DNA of 64,000 nt from Pseudomonas cavernicola (GTDB lineage Bacteria; Pseudomonadota; Gammaproteobacteria; Pseudomonadales; Pseudomonadaceae). The position numbers and the translations under genes are program-made. Under the pieces are notes generated by a model. That model made no database searches. It was not told the DNA's origin and saw nothing but the letters and a program-made list of their open reading frames with translations. This document shows positions 19,186 to 28,421 of this stretch, piece by piece (position 1 is the first letter of the stretch; each line of letters starts with the position of its first letter). The DNA lies in NCBI RefSeq assembly GCF_003596405.1, contig NZ_QYUR01000006.1, positions 310,001 to 374,000 of the forward strand. The letters are read 5' to 3'.

Positions 19186-20664
19186 TCATCGCAGATTGAT
19201 GATGGTTTGAGTGATCGCACTCTCAGTCTCGATGGTCTTGGCGTTGGCTTGGTAGTTGCGCTGGGCGACGATCAGGTTCACCAACTGGTCCGACAACTCG
19301 ACGTTGGAGTCTTCCAATGCGCCAGCCTGCAGCGCACCCATGGTGCCGGTACGCGGCGTACCCACCACCGGCTCACCCGACTCGAACGACTGCACCCAGC
19401 CGGTCTTACCCACCGGGGTCAGGCCCTGCACGTTGGCGAAGTTGGCCAATACGATCTGCCCCTGCACCTTGGACTGACCGTTGGTGTAGCGGGCGAAGAT
19501 CACCCCGGTATCGTCAATTTCCAGACCGGACAATTGCCCGGTGGTGTAACCATCCTGGCTGACGCTGTTGACCGCAAAGGCGCTGGAGAACTGGGTAGCG
19601 TCGGAGAAGTCGAAGGCGATGCCGCCCGCATTGGCCTGGGCTCCGTTCCAGTTCCACACCGGTGGCTTGCCATTGTCGGAGATGGCCGGAATCCAGCCGC
19701 TGCCGGGAGTCGGCGGATTGCCGCTGGCGGCATTGATGGTCACCGTCATGTCGGCGCCAATGGTCACCAGGCCCGGAGTGGCATTCTCATCGCTAACGCT
19801 TTGCAACTGGCCGGTGGAGTTGAAACTCAAACCGAGAGCATAGGGTGTGGTGGAGCCGGGGTCGGCCGGATTACGGCCGTCGACCAGCATCTTCATGTCC
19901 CAGTCATTGGCGCCGGTCTTGACGAAGTACTGGGTCAACACATGGGCATTGCCCTGCGTGTCGTAGATGTTCACCGAGGTGGACGAGTTATAGGTGGTCG
20001 GGTCGCTGGGGTTGAAGGTGGCGTCCGCGACTGATGCAGCAGAGGTCGCCGCAGCCGCCTGCTGAGCCCCAGTCGGGTTGGCCGGGTCAACTACGCCGTT
20101 GACCGGATCATTCAGCCAACGGTTGTATTCGGCGTCATAGCTGGCTTGCCAGGTTTTCGGCGACACCAGCGTCGAGTTCAGGTTGAAGTTCTGATCCAGC
20201 TTGCTACTGGCCTTGGGCGCCTGACTCGCCGTCTCGATCTTCAGGTCACCAACCACACCGCTCTGCACATTGCCATTGGCATCCACGGCATTGCCCTGCA
20301 GGCGATAGCCGAAGTTGTTGACGACAAAACCATCGCGATCCGTACCGAAGTAACCGGCCCGGGTATAGCCGACATCGCCATTGTTACTGGTGACGAAGAA
20401 GCCATTGCCGTTGATAGCCAGATCCAGAGCGTTCTGCGTGTAGTTGATGTTGCCTTGGTTATACAGCTGCGACACATTCGCCAGCAGCACGCCACTGCCC
20501 TGCGCGTTGGAGCCTGAACCAAGCACCGATGCGGCATACACGTCGGCAAACTCCGCACGCGACTGCTTGAAACCAGCAGTACCAGCGTTGGCGATGTTGT
20601 TACCGGTGACGTTGAGGTCGCTAGTCGCTGCCCGCAAGCCGCTAAGGCCAATATTGAACGCCAT
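19186..20664 (-). CDS. flgE: Flagellar hook protein FlgE
   Basis: 492 residues. N-terminal MAFNIGLSGLRAATSDLNVTG, NNIANAGTAGFKQSRAEFADVY and the C-terminal LEDSNVELSDQLVNLIVAQRNYQANAKTIET are hook-family signatures; the centre (about 150-360) is variable and exposed. FlgE polymerises into the hook under control of FlgD and the FliK ruler (outside the window). Last gene of flgBCDE. Confidence 0.97.
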   Translation of the reverse strand: MAFNIGLSGLRAATSDLNVTGNNIANAGTAGFKQSRAEFADVYAASVLGSGSNAQGSGVLLANVSQLYNQGNINYTQNALDLAINGNGFFVTSNNGDVGYTRAGYFGTDRDGFVVNNFGYRLQGNAVDANGNVQSGVVGDLKIETASQAPKASSKLDQNFNLNSTLVSPKTWQASYDAEYNRWLNDPVNGVVDPANPTGAQQAAAATSAASVADATFNPSDPTTYNSSTSVNIYDTQGNAHVLTQYFVKTGANDWDMKMLVDGRNPADPGSTTPYALGLSFNSTGQLQSVSDENATPGLVTIGADMTVTINAASGNPPTPGSGWIPAISDNGKPPVWNWNGAQANAGGIAFDFSDATQFSSAFAVNSVSQDGYTTGQLSGLEIDDTGVIFARYTNGQSKVQGQIVLANFANVQGLTPVGKTGWVQSFESGEPVVGTPRTGTMGALQAGALEDSNVELSDQLVNLIVAQRNYQANAKTIETESAITQTIINLR

Positions 20665-20721
20665 GGAATACTCCTTTGCCGGTACAGCCGGCGATTACAA
20701 CGTAGAAGTTGCTGACTGTAA

Positions 20722-21399
20722 TTACTGGCCGATGACCTGAACCTGGGAGAGCCCAATGCTGCCGAGCCCCGCCAGATTGAGCATCAACTCACCACCGTTC
20801 TGCCCCAGGGTGACGCTGTCGACGTTAGCCGGCAGCAGGGTGTATAGCCCCTTGGTTTCAGTACCGAAGACCGCTTGCGCTTCGAACTTGTAAGTACCGG
20901 GTGGCGCCACCTTGCCGCTGGAGTCCTTGCCGTCCCACATGAAGCTGACATTGCCGGCGGCCTGCTCGCCCATGCTGACCCGGTTCACCACAGCGCCTGC
21001 GCTGTCGTAGATGTTGACGTACACGTTGCTGCTTGACTGTGGCAGCACTAGGCTGGCTTTAAAGGTTTCGCTGGTATCCACCACCGCCTTCTCGCTCGGC
21101 ACTATCACCTTGCGCCCGACCAAGGAGGACGCCTGCAACGCTTGCGAAGACTGATAACCGGAGACCAGCGAACCCATGCTGGTGTTCAACTTCTCAATCC
21201 CCTCCACCTGACTGAATTGCGCCAACTGGGCGATGAACGCGCCATTCTCTTGCGGCGCCAGCGGGTCTTGGTTGTTCAACTGAGCGACCAGCAAGTTCAG
21301 AAACTCGTTCTTACCGAGATCCTTGCTGCTCTTCGTCTCAGTCTTGATCTGATACTGATCAAGTAGCGAGCCGGCGGCGCTAGTGCTATCGATGCTCAT
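20722..21399 (-). CDS. flgD: Hook-capping protein FlgD
   Basis: 225 residues with the conserved block LGKNEFLNLLVAQLNNQDPL, then QLAQFSQVEGIEKLNTSM and a C-terminal FlgD Ig-like/Tudor region with DGKDSSGKVAPPGTYKFEA. FlgD caps the growing hook and is needed for FlgE polymerisation. It lies between flgC and flgE. Confidence 0.97.
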   Translation of the reverse strand: MSIDSTSAAGSLLDQYQIKTETKSSKDLGKNEFLNLLVAQLNNQDPLAPQENGAFIAQLAQFSQVEGIEKLNTSMGSLVSGYQSSQALQASSLVGRKVIVPSEKAVVDTSETFKASLVLPQSSSNVYVNIYDSAGAVVNRVSMGEQAAGNVSFMWDGKDSSGKVAPPGTYKFEAQAVFGTETKGLYTLLPANVDSVTLGQNGGELMLNLAGLGSIGLSQVQVIGQ

Positions 21400-21420
21400 G
21401 CTTCATCCCTCGTTGGCAGC

Positions 21421-21870
21421 TCACTGACCCAGGGTCAGGACTTTCTGCATCATCTGCTTGGCGGTGTTCATCATTTCGGTGTTGGTCTGAAAGGCCCGAC
21501 TGGCGGAAATCATGTCGGCCATTTCCTCGACCACGTTGACGTTGGGGTAGTAGACATAACCATTGGCATCCGCCGCCGGGTGATTCGGCTCATAGCGCGG
21601 AGTCAGGCTGCCCTGATCCTCGACCACACCGAGCACCTCCACGCCACGGCCAGGCTCGTCTTGATCGGCGAATAACGAACCACGGTCGCCGCTCAGCGAC
21701 TGCTGATTCTGGAACATGGTGGCAAATACCGGATGGCGAGCGCGGTAGGTCTGGTCGACGCTCGAAGACACCGTCTCGGCGTTGGCGATATTGCTGGAGA
21801 TGGTGTTCAGGCGAGTGGTCTGGGCACTCATGCCGGATCCGGCGATATTGAAAACACTGGCTAGTGACAT
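21421..21870 (-). CDS. flgC: Proximal rod protein FlgC
   Basis: 149 residues: VFNIAGSGMSAQTTRLNTISSNIANAETVSSS at the N-terminus and YYPNVNVVEEMADMISASRAFQTNTEMMNTAKQMMQKVL at the C-terminus. FlgC is a proximal rod subunit. It begins 14 bp after flgB and is the second gene of flgBCDE. Confidence 0.97.
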   Translation of the reverse strand: MSLASVFNIAGSGMSAQTTRLNTISSNIANAETVSSSVDQTYRARHPVFATMFQNQQSLSGDRGSLFADQDEPGRGVEVLGVVEDQGSLTPRYEPNHPAADANGYVYYPNVNVVEEMADMISASRAFQTNTEMMNTAKQMMQKVLTLGQ

Positions 21871-21884
21871 GGCATTCGACTCCG

Positions 21885-22292
21885 TTATTCGCCGCGCAGG
21901 GCGCCGATCAGCCCTTTGAATTTACTGTTGAGCAAGGTGAAGCTGGCCTGAAACTGCACAGCGTTTTCCGCGTAATTGGATTGCTCCAGCTGCGCATCCA
22001 CCGTGTTCTGGTCAATCGAGGGTTGTGAAGGGGTGCGGTACTGCAACGCGCTATCCGCCATGGCTAGACCTTCGGCGGAGAGATGCCGACTGTCCGTGCG
22101 GTTCAGCGCAACCGGGCCGCGCTGGGTTTTAGCGCTCTGCTCGGCGAGCACCGAAGCAAAATCCAGATCACGCGCCTTGTAGTTAGGTGTGTCGGCGTTG
22201 GCGATGTTGTTGGCCAGAACCTCGGCACGCTGGGCGCGAAAGCCGAGTGCTTTTTCATGGATTCCGAGGGCTGTCTCGAAACTGATGCTCAT
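21885..22292 (-). CDS. flgB: Proximal rod protein FlgB
   Basis: 135 residues from the ATG at 22292 (MSISFETALGIHEKALGFRAQRAEVLANNIANADTP); a TTG six bases earlier is less likely. The C-terminus QASFTLLNSKFKGLIGALRGE is typical. FlgB follows FliE in rod assembly. It is the first gene of flgBCDE, behind a sigma-54 promoter. Confidence 0.96.
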   Translation of the reverse strand: MSISFETALGIHEKALGFRAQRAEVLANNIANADTPNYKARDLDFASVLAEQSAKTQRGPVALNRTDSRHLSAEGLAMADSALQYRTPSQPSIDQNTVDAQLEQSNYAENAVQFQASFTLLNSKFKGLIGALRGE

Positions 22293-22344
22293 GGTCAACG
22301 AACCTTTGCCTATTGGCGTGTCTGGTTTTCCCTGTCAGACATAT

Positions 22345-22360
22345 AGCAAAGCTCATGCCA
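22345..22360 (-). promoter_or_regulatory. Sigma-54 promoter of flgBCDE
   Basis: Minus strand TGGCATGAGCTTTGCT has GG-N10-GC spacing and lies about 55 nt upstream of the flgB ATG, almost the same distance as in the flgF, fliE and fleS promoters. Confidence 0.85.
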
Positions 22361-22493
22361 ATTTATTTTTTACTTATAAATCAACAATTTGAATATTTTT
22401 AAGTAAGGAAATAGCCCCTCAGCGGCAAAGCCTTTCCGCTGCCTGGCAAAGCCGGCGGCAACCCTGCCCGGCGTTTTGCCGCATTCTAAAAAC

Positions 22494-22517
22494 AAAAAGG
22501 GAGGCCAATGGCCTCCC
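22494..22517 (-). terminator. Terminator of cheVR
   Basis: Minus strand GGGAGGCC-ATT-GGCCTCCC followed by TTTTTG, a strong intrinsic terminator about 35 bp after the cheR stop. Confidence 0.92.
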
Positions 22518-22552
22518 TTCTTTGATGCATAACCCTACCGCCCTGCCGACAC

Positions 22553-23380
22553 TCACTTCACCTTGTAGATGATCCCCGGGCTGCATTGCACCATCTGATA
22601 GTGATCGGGCAGGCCATTCAGCGCCTCGGAAGCACCGAGGAACAAATAGCCACCCGGCCTCAAGGTGCTATGAATGCGTAGCAGGATGTCCTTCTTCACC
22701 TCGGCGGAGAAGTAGATCAACACGTTGCGGCAAAATACGATATCGAATTTGCCAAGGCTGGCGTAGCTATCCAGCAGGTTCAAGGCGCGAAATTCGACCC
22801 GACTCTTGATCGCCGGCTTGACCGCCCAACGCCCCGCTTCTTTCGGATCGAAATAACGTTGCAGGCGCTCCTGCGACAACCCACGCCCTATCGCCAAACT
22901 GTCGTACTCACCCGACTTGCACGCCAGCAACATGGAGCTGGACAGGTCAGTCGCAACGATCTGTACGCCGGCCCGCAGCTGGCCGAGATTGCTGCGCTCG
23001 AACTCGTCGATCGCCATCGATACCGAATACGGCTCCTGCCCCGATGAAGACGCCGCCGACCAAATGCGCAATCGCTGCGTTGGATTAGCCTTGAGCAGCT
23101 CGGGCAAGACCCGATTCTTCAGCACTTCGAACGGGTAGGCGTCACGAAACCAGAGGGTTTCGTTGGTGGTCATGGCATCCACCACCTGCTCACGCAGACC
23201 ACTGCGCGGCAGGCCCTGCATGCGCTGTACCAATTCGCCGAGTGTCTTGATGTCATTCTGCTCCATCAGCTTATTCAGCCGGCTGGATACCAAGTACTGC
23301 TTATTACTACCCAAGAGGATGCCGCAGGCTTTTTCCAGGAAAGTCCGGAACTGCTCAAAATCCAAATTACCTGAAGACAC
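22553..23380 (-). CDS. cheR: Chemotaxis protein methyltransferase CheR
   Basis: 275 residues. The N-terminal helical CheR domain is followed by an SAM-dependent methyltransferase fold with RIWSAASSSGQEPYSVSMA, DIVFCRNVLIYFS and GGYLFLGASEAL. CheR methylates glutamates of chemoreceptors from SAM. Located between cheV and flgB as in other Pseudomonas. Confidence 0.95.
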   Translation of the reverse strand: MSSGNLDFEQFRTFLEKACGILLGSNKQYLVSSRLNKLMEQNDIKTLGELVQRMQGLPRSGLREQVVDAMTTNETLWFRDAYPFEVLKNRVLPELLKANPTQRLRIWSAASSSGQEPYSVSMAIDEFERSNLGQLRAGVQIVATDLSSSMLLACKSGEYDSLAIGRGLSQERLQRYFDPKEAGRWAVKPAIKSRVEFRALNLLDSYASLGKFDIVFCRNVLIYFSAEVKKDILLRIHSTLRPGGYLFLGASEALNGLPDHYQMVQCSPGIIYKVK

Positions 23381-23424
23381 TGGCGCCGCCTCTCCGAACC
23401 TATGTACCGCTGAGAGCCAAGCTC

Positions 23425-24357
23425 TCAGACCTCAGCTGCTATGTTGATGCGCTCAGCCACCCGCGAAGCCAAATCATCGGGCCGGAACTTGGCGAGAAAA
23501 TCATCCGCACCAACTTTCTTCACCATCGCCTGATTAAACACACCGGAGAGCGAAGTATGCAGGAGGATATGCAGTTTCTGCATGCGTGGATCGGCACGAA
23601 TCTCAGCGGTTAACGTATAGCCATCCATCTCCGGCATCTCGATGTCGGAAATCAGCATGAGCAATTCCTGCTCCGGCCGCTTACCGTCATCCGCCAACCT
23701 ACGCAGATAGTTCAAAGCTTCACGACCATCGTTCAATGCCGTGACCTCGACACCTACCGACTGCAAGCAACGCATCACCTGCTTACGCGCAACTGACGAG
23801 TCGTCGACGATCAGTACATGCTTGCTAATGGCTTTGCTCTTGGTTTCCAGATCAATCACACCGGCAGTAATAGCCTCGGAGGTCGGGGCGACCTCCGCGA
23901 GAACTTTCTCCACATCGATGATTTCCACCAACTGCTGATCCAAGCGCGTCACGGCGGTTAGATAGTGGTCACGGCCCGTGCCCTTGGGTGGTGGATGAAT
24001 CTCTTCCCAGTTCATGTTGACGATGCGCTCTACCGAGCGCACCAGAAAGCCCTGAACCTTGGTGTTGTATTCCGTGATGATGACAAAGCTGTTCTTCAAG
24101 TCAGCCAGTCCTGGTCGACCGGTAGCCATGGCCAAATCAAGAATTGGAATGGTTCCCCCACGGATATTGGCGACTCCACGCACCACCGGGCTGGATTTGG
24201 GCATGATGGTGAGCTTGGGGCATTGCAGCACCTCTTTCACCTTGAACACATTGATCCCGTACAGCTGCGTTCCATCGAGACGGAATAACAGCAGCTCTAG
24301 GCGATTCTGCCCAACCAGTTGAGTGCGCTGGTTAACCGAATCCATTACACCCGCCAT
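23425..24357 (-). CDS. cheV: Chemotaxis coupling protein CheV
   Basis: 310 residues from the ATG at 24357 (MAGVMDSVNQRTQLVG); longer upstream extensions run into the flgA promoter region. A CheW-like domain (about 15-160, LLLFRLDGTQLYGINVFKVKEVL) is fused to a receiver (about 180-305) with phosphoacceptor Asp in LMLISDIEMPEMDGYTL. CheV couples receptors to CheA and is phosphorylated for adaptation. Divergent from flgA, followed by cheR. Confidence 0.95.
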   Translation of the reverse strand: MAGVMDSVNQRTQLVGQNRLELLLFRLDGTQLYGINVFKVKEVLQCPKLTIMPKSSPVVRGVANIRGGTIPILDLAMATGRPGLADLKNSFVIITEYNTKVQGFLVRSVERIVNMNWEEIHPPPKGTGRDHYLTAVTRLDQQLVEIIDVEKVLAEVAPTSEAITAGVIDLETKSKAISKHVLIVDDSSVARKQVMRCLQSVGVEVTALNDGREALNYLRRLADDGKRPEQELLMLISDIEMPEMDGYTLTAEIRADPRMQKLHILLHTSLSGVFNQAMVKKVGADDFLAKFRPDDLASRVAERINIAAEV

Positions 24358-24406
24358 GCCCTGACTCCCTAATTTAGCCACCGAACGCGCAACTTGACGC
24401 TGCAGG

Positions 24407-24422
24407 CGGCACGGGGCTTGCT
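24407..24422 (+). promoter_or_regulatory. Probable sigma-54 promoter of flgA
   Basis: Plus strand CGGCACGGGGCTTGCT has GG-N10-GC spacing and a consensus -12 TTGCT. The expected start of transcription falls only a base or so before the annotated flgA ATG at 24434, so the leader would be almost absent, or translation begins further in. Confidence 0.65.
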
Positions 24423-24433
24423 TTGAAGCGGTT

Positions 24434-25192
24434 ATGAAAGCGAAAACGACATTTTTTCGACATCTGATAGCCAAACGCCGCACGTTGCTTGGGGCTTTAT
24501 GCGCTTTCTTTTGGCTCGGCCATAACCCGGCTACCGCGACTGCGGTGACCTTACCCGAACAACTTATCGGCGTAACCCAGAGCTTTCTTGAGCTGACCGT
24601 AGAAGACTATTTGCAGCGTAGCGAAATCCAGGGGCGCCCTGAAATACAAATCAACCGACTCGATCCGCGCCTGCGTCTTCCGTTATGCGACAAGGATTTG
24701 ACAGAATCCCTGGAAAGCCCCGCCCAGCCCATTGGCCGGGTCACCGTAAAAGTTCGCTGTGAAGGCACTTCACCTTGGACAGTGTTTGTTCCAGGGCAGG
24801 TACGCCTATACCGCGACGTCGTGATCGCCATCCGCCCACTCAAGCGTGAAAGCGTGCTCGGCGAGGCTGACCTGTCATTAGTCGAGCGCGATGTCGGCCT
24901 GCTCAACCAGGGCTATCTCACTTCGCTGGAGCAGGCTCTCGGCAAGAAACTGACGCGCACTCTGCTGCCCGACCAAGTTTTAGCCCCGCTGCATCTGCAA
25001 CAGGCGGAGGTCGTGCGCAAAAGCGATCAAGTCGTGATTAGTGCCCGCAGCGGCACGATAAATGTGCGCATGCCCGGCGAAGCCCTATCCGACGGTGCGC
25101 CTGGTGAGCAGATCAAAGTTCGTAACCTGAGCTCACAACGGGTGATCAGAGCCCGCGTGATCGGTCCAGGTCAGGTTGAAGTGGCGATGTAG
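24434..25192 (+). CDS. flgA: P-ring assembly chaperone FlgA
   Basis: 252 residues with an N-terminal export signal (RRTLLGALCAFFWLGHNPATA) preceded by an unusually long basic stretch. The C-terminal SAF domain has SVLGEADLSLVERDVGLLNQGY and ends RVIGPGQVEVAM. FlgA is a periplasmic chaperone for FlgI. If the sigma-54 site just upstream is used, the true start may be the TTG near 24485, which still leaves a full signal sequence. It is divergent from cheV and precedes flgM. Confidence 0.93.
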   Translation: MKAKTTFFRHLIAKRRTLLGALCAFFWLGHNPATATAVTLPEQLIGVTQSFLELTVEDYLQRSEIQGRPEIQINRLDPRLRLPLCDKDLTESLESPAQPIGRVTVKVRCEGTSPWTVFVPGQVRLYRDVVIAIRPLKRESVLGEADLSLVERDVGLLNQGYLTSLEQALGKKLTRTLLPDQVLAPLHLQQAEVVRKSDQVVISARSGTINVRMPGEALSDGAPGEQIKVRNLSSQRVIRARVIGPGQVEVAM

Positions 25193-25276
25193 GCAGTTTT
25201 TTGTAGCGCAATTTAGCTGGCGATTTTCTACACTGGGCGATTATTAGGTTGTTGCAAGACGTACAAATAAAAGCCC

Positions 25277-25303
25277 TAAAGTTTTCTTAAATATGGCCGA
25301 TAA
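25277..25303 (+). promoter_or_regulatory. Sigma-28 (FliA) promoter of flgMN
   Basis: TAAA, exactly 15 nt, then GCCGATAA: a perfect match to the FliA consensus, 40 nt before the flgM ATG. This gives the usual autoregulation of the anti-sigma factor by the sigma factor it holds. Confidence 0.95.
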
Positions 25304-25342
25304 GCTTGGCAAGCGTCCAAACACCGTCCGAGGTTTTGCATC

Positions 25343-25684
25343 ATGGTCATCGACTTCAACCGGCCCAACAATGCCGCCGCGCCCACCAACACTGGGCGTA
25401 CCAGCACTACCCAGTCTGGCAGCCGCAACGAAGCCGTCAGCACCAACCAACCCGTTCCCGCGTCGGCTCCTGCCGAACAAGCCCATACCGCTAAAACCGG
25501 CGAATCTGTGCAGCTCAGCCAAGAGGCCCAGCAACTGCAGAAAGTCACCGACAAACTACGCGACCAGCCGGTGGTAGATCAGGAACGCGTCGCTCGACTG
25601 AAACAGGCGATTGCCGACGGAAGCTACAAAGTCGACAGTCAACGTGTCGCCGGCAAACTGCTCAATTTCGAATCCCAGCGCTAG
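25343..25684 (+). CDS. flgM: Anti-sigma-28 factor FlgM
   Basis: 113 residues, unstructured and Ser/Thr/Pro/Gln-rich in the first half. The conserved C-terminal sigma-binding part has [13 protein letters not shown] and [27 protein letters not shown]. FlgM sequesters FliA until the hook is complete and is then exported. The first gene of flgM-flgN. Confidence 0.95.
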   Translation: MVIDFNRPNNAAAPTNTGRTSTTQSGSRNEAVSTNQPVPASAPAEQAHTAKTGESVQLSQEAQQLQKVTDKLRDQPVVDQERVARLKQAIADGSYKVDSQRVAGKLLNFESQR

Positions 25685-25733
25685 TCCCAGGGCTGCGCTG
25701 AGAGTGTTGGACGCCTAACTCCCAGAGCCCGCG

Positions 25734-26201
25734 ATGCACGACATTACTCTGCTCCAACTTTTCAACGACGATATCGGCACGGCTCAGCAGTTACTTGAGC
25801 TGATCGACACCGAGTTTCAAGCCCTCAGCGAACGCGACCTACCCCGTCTGGAAACCATCTTGGCGGATAAGCAACCGTTACTCGCACAACTGGGGCAGCA
25901 TGGCAACGAACGCAGCCAATTGCTTACCAGCCTGCAATTGAGTGCTGACCGCGCTGGCCTAACAGCTCTTGCCGAACGTTCCACTCAAGGCACAGAACTA
26001 CTCGCTCGCAGTGACGAGCTGAGTGCGCTGCTAGAGCGCTGCCAAACTGCCAACCTGCGCAATGGTCGACTGATTCGCGCCAATCAAGCCTCAATTGGCA
26101 GCGTGCTTGGCATTCTCCGCGGTGGCGAGACGCCTGGGCTCTATGACAGCCGCGGTGGTGCCGCTAGAATCGCCCAGCAGCGCCCACTTAGTCAGGCCTG
26201 A
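25734..26201 (+). CDS. flgN: FlgK/FlgL export chaperone FlgN
   Basis: 155 residues, largely helical, with the FlgN-type stretch ALSERDLPRLETILADKQPLLAQL and a C-terminal NGRLIRANQASIGSVLGILRG. FlgN binds FlgK and FlgL before export. It follows flgM by about 50 bp and shares its promoter. Confidence 0.92.
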   Translation: MHDITLLQLFNDDIGTAQQLLELIDTEFQALSERDLPRLETILADKQPLLAQLGQHGNERSQLLTSLQLSADRAGLTALAERSTQGTELLARSDELSALLERCQTANLRNGRLIRANQASIGSVLGILRGGETPGLYDSRGGAARIAQQRPLSQA

Positions 26202-26288
26202 CAAACACTTATAACAAGGCGCGGGGGACATGCCGGCACAATGCCAGTATGCTAGTGCCGCAGTATTTTGCTCGGAGAATTCTGGACC

Positions 26289-27038
26289 GTGTCCAATCCC
26301 TTCATCGTGGATGATGGCCCGCAGCCGCCCAAAGTGCTCAAAACGGCGCTGGAAGTTTTTGCCGCCCTACGCCAGCTGCAAGAGAATCACGATCCTTTGG
26401 TGATCACTTTTCATGAGCGCACGCAGCGCTTTCAGAGCTATTTAGTCCAAGTCGACCGCGAGCGCGGAGTATTGGCCTTGGATGAAATGATTCCGAACGA
26501 TGGCGAGCGTTTCCTGAAGAGTGGCGAAACCTTTCGCATCGAGGCCTTCCACGAGGGCGTACGGATGGTCTGGGAGTGTCAGCAGCAGGTACAGATCGGC
26601 GAACTGGAAGGAGCACGCTGCTACTGGAGCTCGCTTCCTACGGAGGTTCTCTATCATCAGCGCCGCAATGCGTTTCGCGCGCCGATCAAACAGGCTCAAC
26701 TGGTCAATGTCGAGCTCGCTGGCGATAAGCTGACCCCTTCAATCAAGGGGCAATTGCTAGATATCTCTGCCACTGGCTGCAAATTGCGTTTTTCCGGTGA
26801 CGTCAGCAAGCGTCTGCAAGCAGGCCAAGTGTATGAGCGCTTTACCGCTCACCTGCCCTTCGGCGCCATGACCACCTCGGTCGAGCTACGCCATCTGCAC
26901 TATGAAGACAAGCTCGATATGAGCTTCGCAGGCATGCGCTTTCATCGCATGAGTGGCCTTGAACAGCGTCAGATCGAACGTTTCGTCTACCAACTTCAGC
27001 GTGAAGCTCGCCGCGACGAGAATGACGGACTGTTCTAG
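26289..27038 (+). CDS. flgZ: Flagellar brake protein FlgZ/YcgR (PilZ domain)
   Basis: About 249 residues from the GTG at 26289 (CGGAG 11 nt upstream); a TTG 21 bp earlier is the alternative. An N-terminal YcgR domain (about 15-120) precedes a PilZ domain with the c-di-GMP motifs RRNAFR (RxxxR) and DISATGCKL (D/NxSxxG). It slows the motor when c-di-GMP is high. Located after flgMN, as for flgZ in other Pseudomonas. Confidence 0.92.
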   Translation: MSNPFIVDDGPQPPKVLKTALEVFAALRQLQENHDPLVITFHERTQRFQSYLVQVDRERGVLALDEMIPNDGERFLKSGETFRIEAFHEGVRMVWECQQQVQIGELEGARCYWSSLPTEVLYHQRRNAFRAPIKQAQLVNVELAGDKLTPSIKGQLLDISATGCKLRFSGDVSKRLQAGQVYERFTAHLPFGAMTTSVELRHLHYEDKLDMSFAGMRFHRMSGLEQRQIERFVYQLQREARRDENDGLF

Positions 27039-27108
27039 GGGAGTACTGATCCGCTCACTCCGGCTTGATCAGCATACATTCGACCGGGCATCAGCCTTGA
27101 TCGCCCAC

Positions 27109-27729
27109 CTAGATCACTCTGAGACGAATCCCTAGCTCAGCCAAGCGCGGTAGATCTTCCGGGCGATCCACATCCCATAGCACCGACAATAGCTCGTGCT
27201 CCCAGCCCAACTGCTGCAGACGCTCACAGGTCAACGCCAAGATCTGATCCGTACCCCAGGGCATAGCCTCGAACAGCAGCGGATCGAGCCGTCGCAAGCC
27301 CAGCAGCACATAACCGCCGTCTTCGGCCGGCCCCAGCACCGCCTCTTGTGTCGTCAATGCTTGGCAGGCTGCGCCCAGATAATCGCCATCCAGCGCCGGA
27401 CAGTCATTGCCGATCAAGACCACTGCATCACTCTCCGCCAAGCCGAGGGCCGCGATACGCCGCATCCGCTCGCCAAGATCGCCCGCCGGTTGTCCGATCA
27501 CCGTCCAGTCGAACGACTCGGCCAGGGCTTCCAGCTCCTCATCCGGGTCCTCATCCAGCCACAGGAAGCGCTCTGTGAACCCCTGCGCAGGCAGGGCCAG
27601 CGCACGCTCGAGCAGCAAACGTTGCAAATCGCTGGCGCCCTCTTCGCCCAAGACCGGAATCAGCCGGGTTTTGACCCGGCCTGGCTCAGGCGTTCGCGCC
27701 AACAAGTGCAGGGAGATGGACAAGCTCAT
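27109..27729 (-). CDS. TIGR04282-type glycosyltransferase-like protein
   Basis: 206 residues from the ATG at 27729, which overlaps the upstream stop as ATGA. It has a nucleotidyl/glycosyl-transferase A fold: MSLSISLHLLARTPEPGRVKTRLIP at the N-terminus, VVLIGNDCPAL (metal-binding Asp) and VLGPAEDGGYVLLGL. This family (cofC-like, DUF2064) is often paired with TIGR04283 enzymes and has been linked by annotation to arsenosugar synthesis, which has not been shown for this subtype. The pair here forms an overlapping operon with an MFS gene. Real substrate unknown. Confidence 0.85.
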   Translation of the reverse strand: MSLSISLHLLARTPEPGRVKTRLIPVLGEEGASDLQRLLLERALALPAQGFTERFLWLDEDPDEELEALAESFDWTVIGQPAGDLGERMRRIAALGLAESDAVVLIGNDCPALDGDYLGAACQALTTQEAVLGPAEDGGYVLLGLRRLDPLLFEAMPWGTDQILALTCERLQQLGWEHELLSVLWDVDRPEDLPRLAELGIRLRVI

Positions 27730-28421
27730 GACGGCGGTCCTCCGTAGTACTGTCGCGCCAGTTTTTCCGGGCTGGCACCGCAGTAATAGGCTAAGCGCAA
27801 GCGCCACATCAATAATACTGTACGCCAGATACCATGCTGCTCCCAGCGGCGACTAGATGTCACCAGTGGCGGCCACAAACAACGCGGTCGGGCCAGGCGT
27901 TTGAGGCGTCGCGACAGCTCCAGATCTTCCATTAGCGGCAGTTCCGCGTAACCGCCCAACTCCGCGAACACGCTGCGAGCAACGAAGATGCCTTGATCAC
28001 CGCTGGCTATACCGGTCAGTCGGGAACGCAGGCTGATCATGTTGCCAATCAGCCGTAGCGATGGGCCAGCACCCGACAATTGCACATCGAAACGGCCCCA
28101 GGCCGGCTGTTCGCCGAGCACCTCGAGCAAGCGCTGACAGGCCCGCGCCGGTACTCGTGTGTCGGCATGCAAGAACCACAAGTAACGCCCGCTCGCTAGG
28201 CTGGCGCCGGCATTCATCTGCCGTGCACGCCCCGGAGCGGTCGTCAGGATTTGATCGACTGCGGTAACCGACTGCTGTGCGCTGCCGTCATGGCTGCCGC
28301 CATCGACCAAGATCAGCTCGGCGCCTACAGCGCGCAGAATGTGCAGATCCTCCAGCAGCCTCGGCAAGTTCTCCGCTTCATTCAGCGCGGGAATGATCAC
28401 ACTGAGCAGCGGCGCCGTCAT
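27726..28421 (-). CDS. TIGR04283-type family 2 glycosyltransferase
   Basis: 231 residues, GT-A fold: LLSVIIPALNEAENLPRLL, ELILVDGGSHDGS, and WFLHADTRVP (DxD-like metal site). A C-terminal ASGDQGIFVARSVFAELGGY and a final hydrophobic stretch (WRTVLLMWRLRLAYYCG) follow. It overlaps the MFS gene upstream and the TIGR04282 gene downstream by 4 bp each, so the three are cotranslated. Substrate not deducible. Confidence 0.88.
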   Translation of the reverse strand: MTAPLLSVIIPALNEAENLPRLLEDLHILRAVGAELILVDGGSHDGSAQQSVTAVDQILTTAPGRARQMNAGASLASGRYLWFLHADTRVPARACQRLLEVLGEQPAWGRFDVQLSGAGPSLRLIGNMISLRSRLTGIASGDQGIFVARSVFAELGGYAELPLMEDLELSRRLKRLARPRCLWPPLVTSSRRWEQHGIWRTVLLMWRLRLAYYCGASPEKLARQYYGGPPS

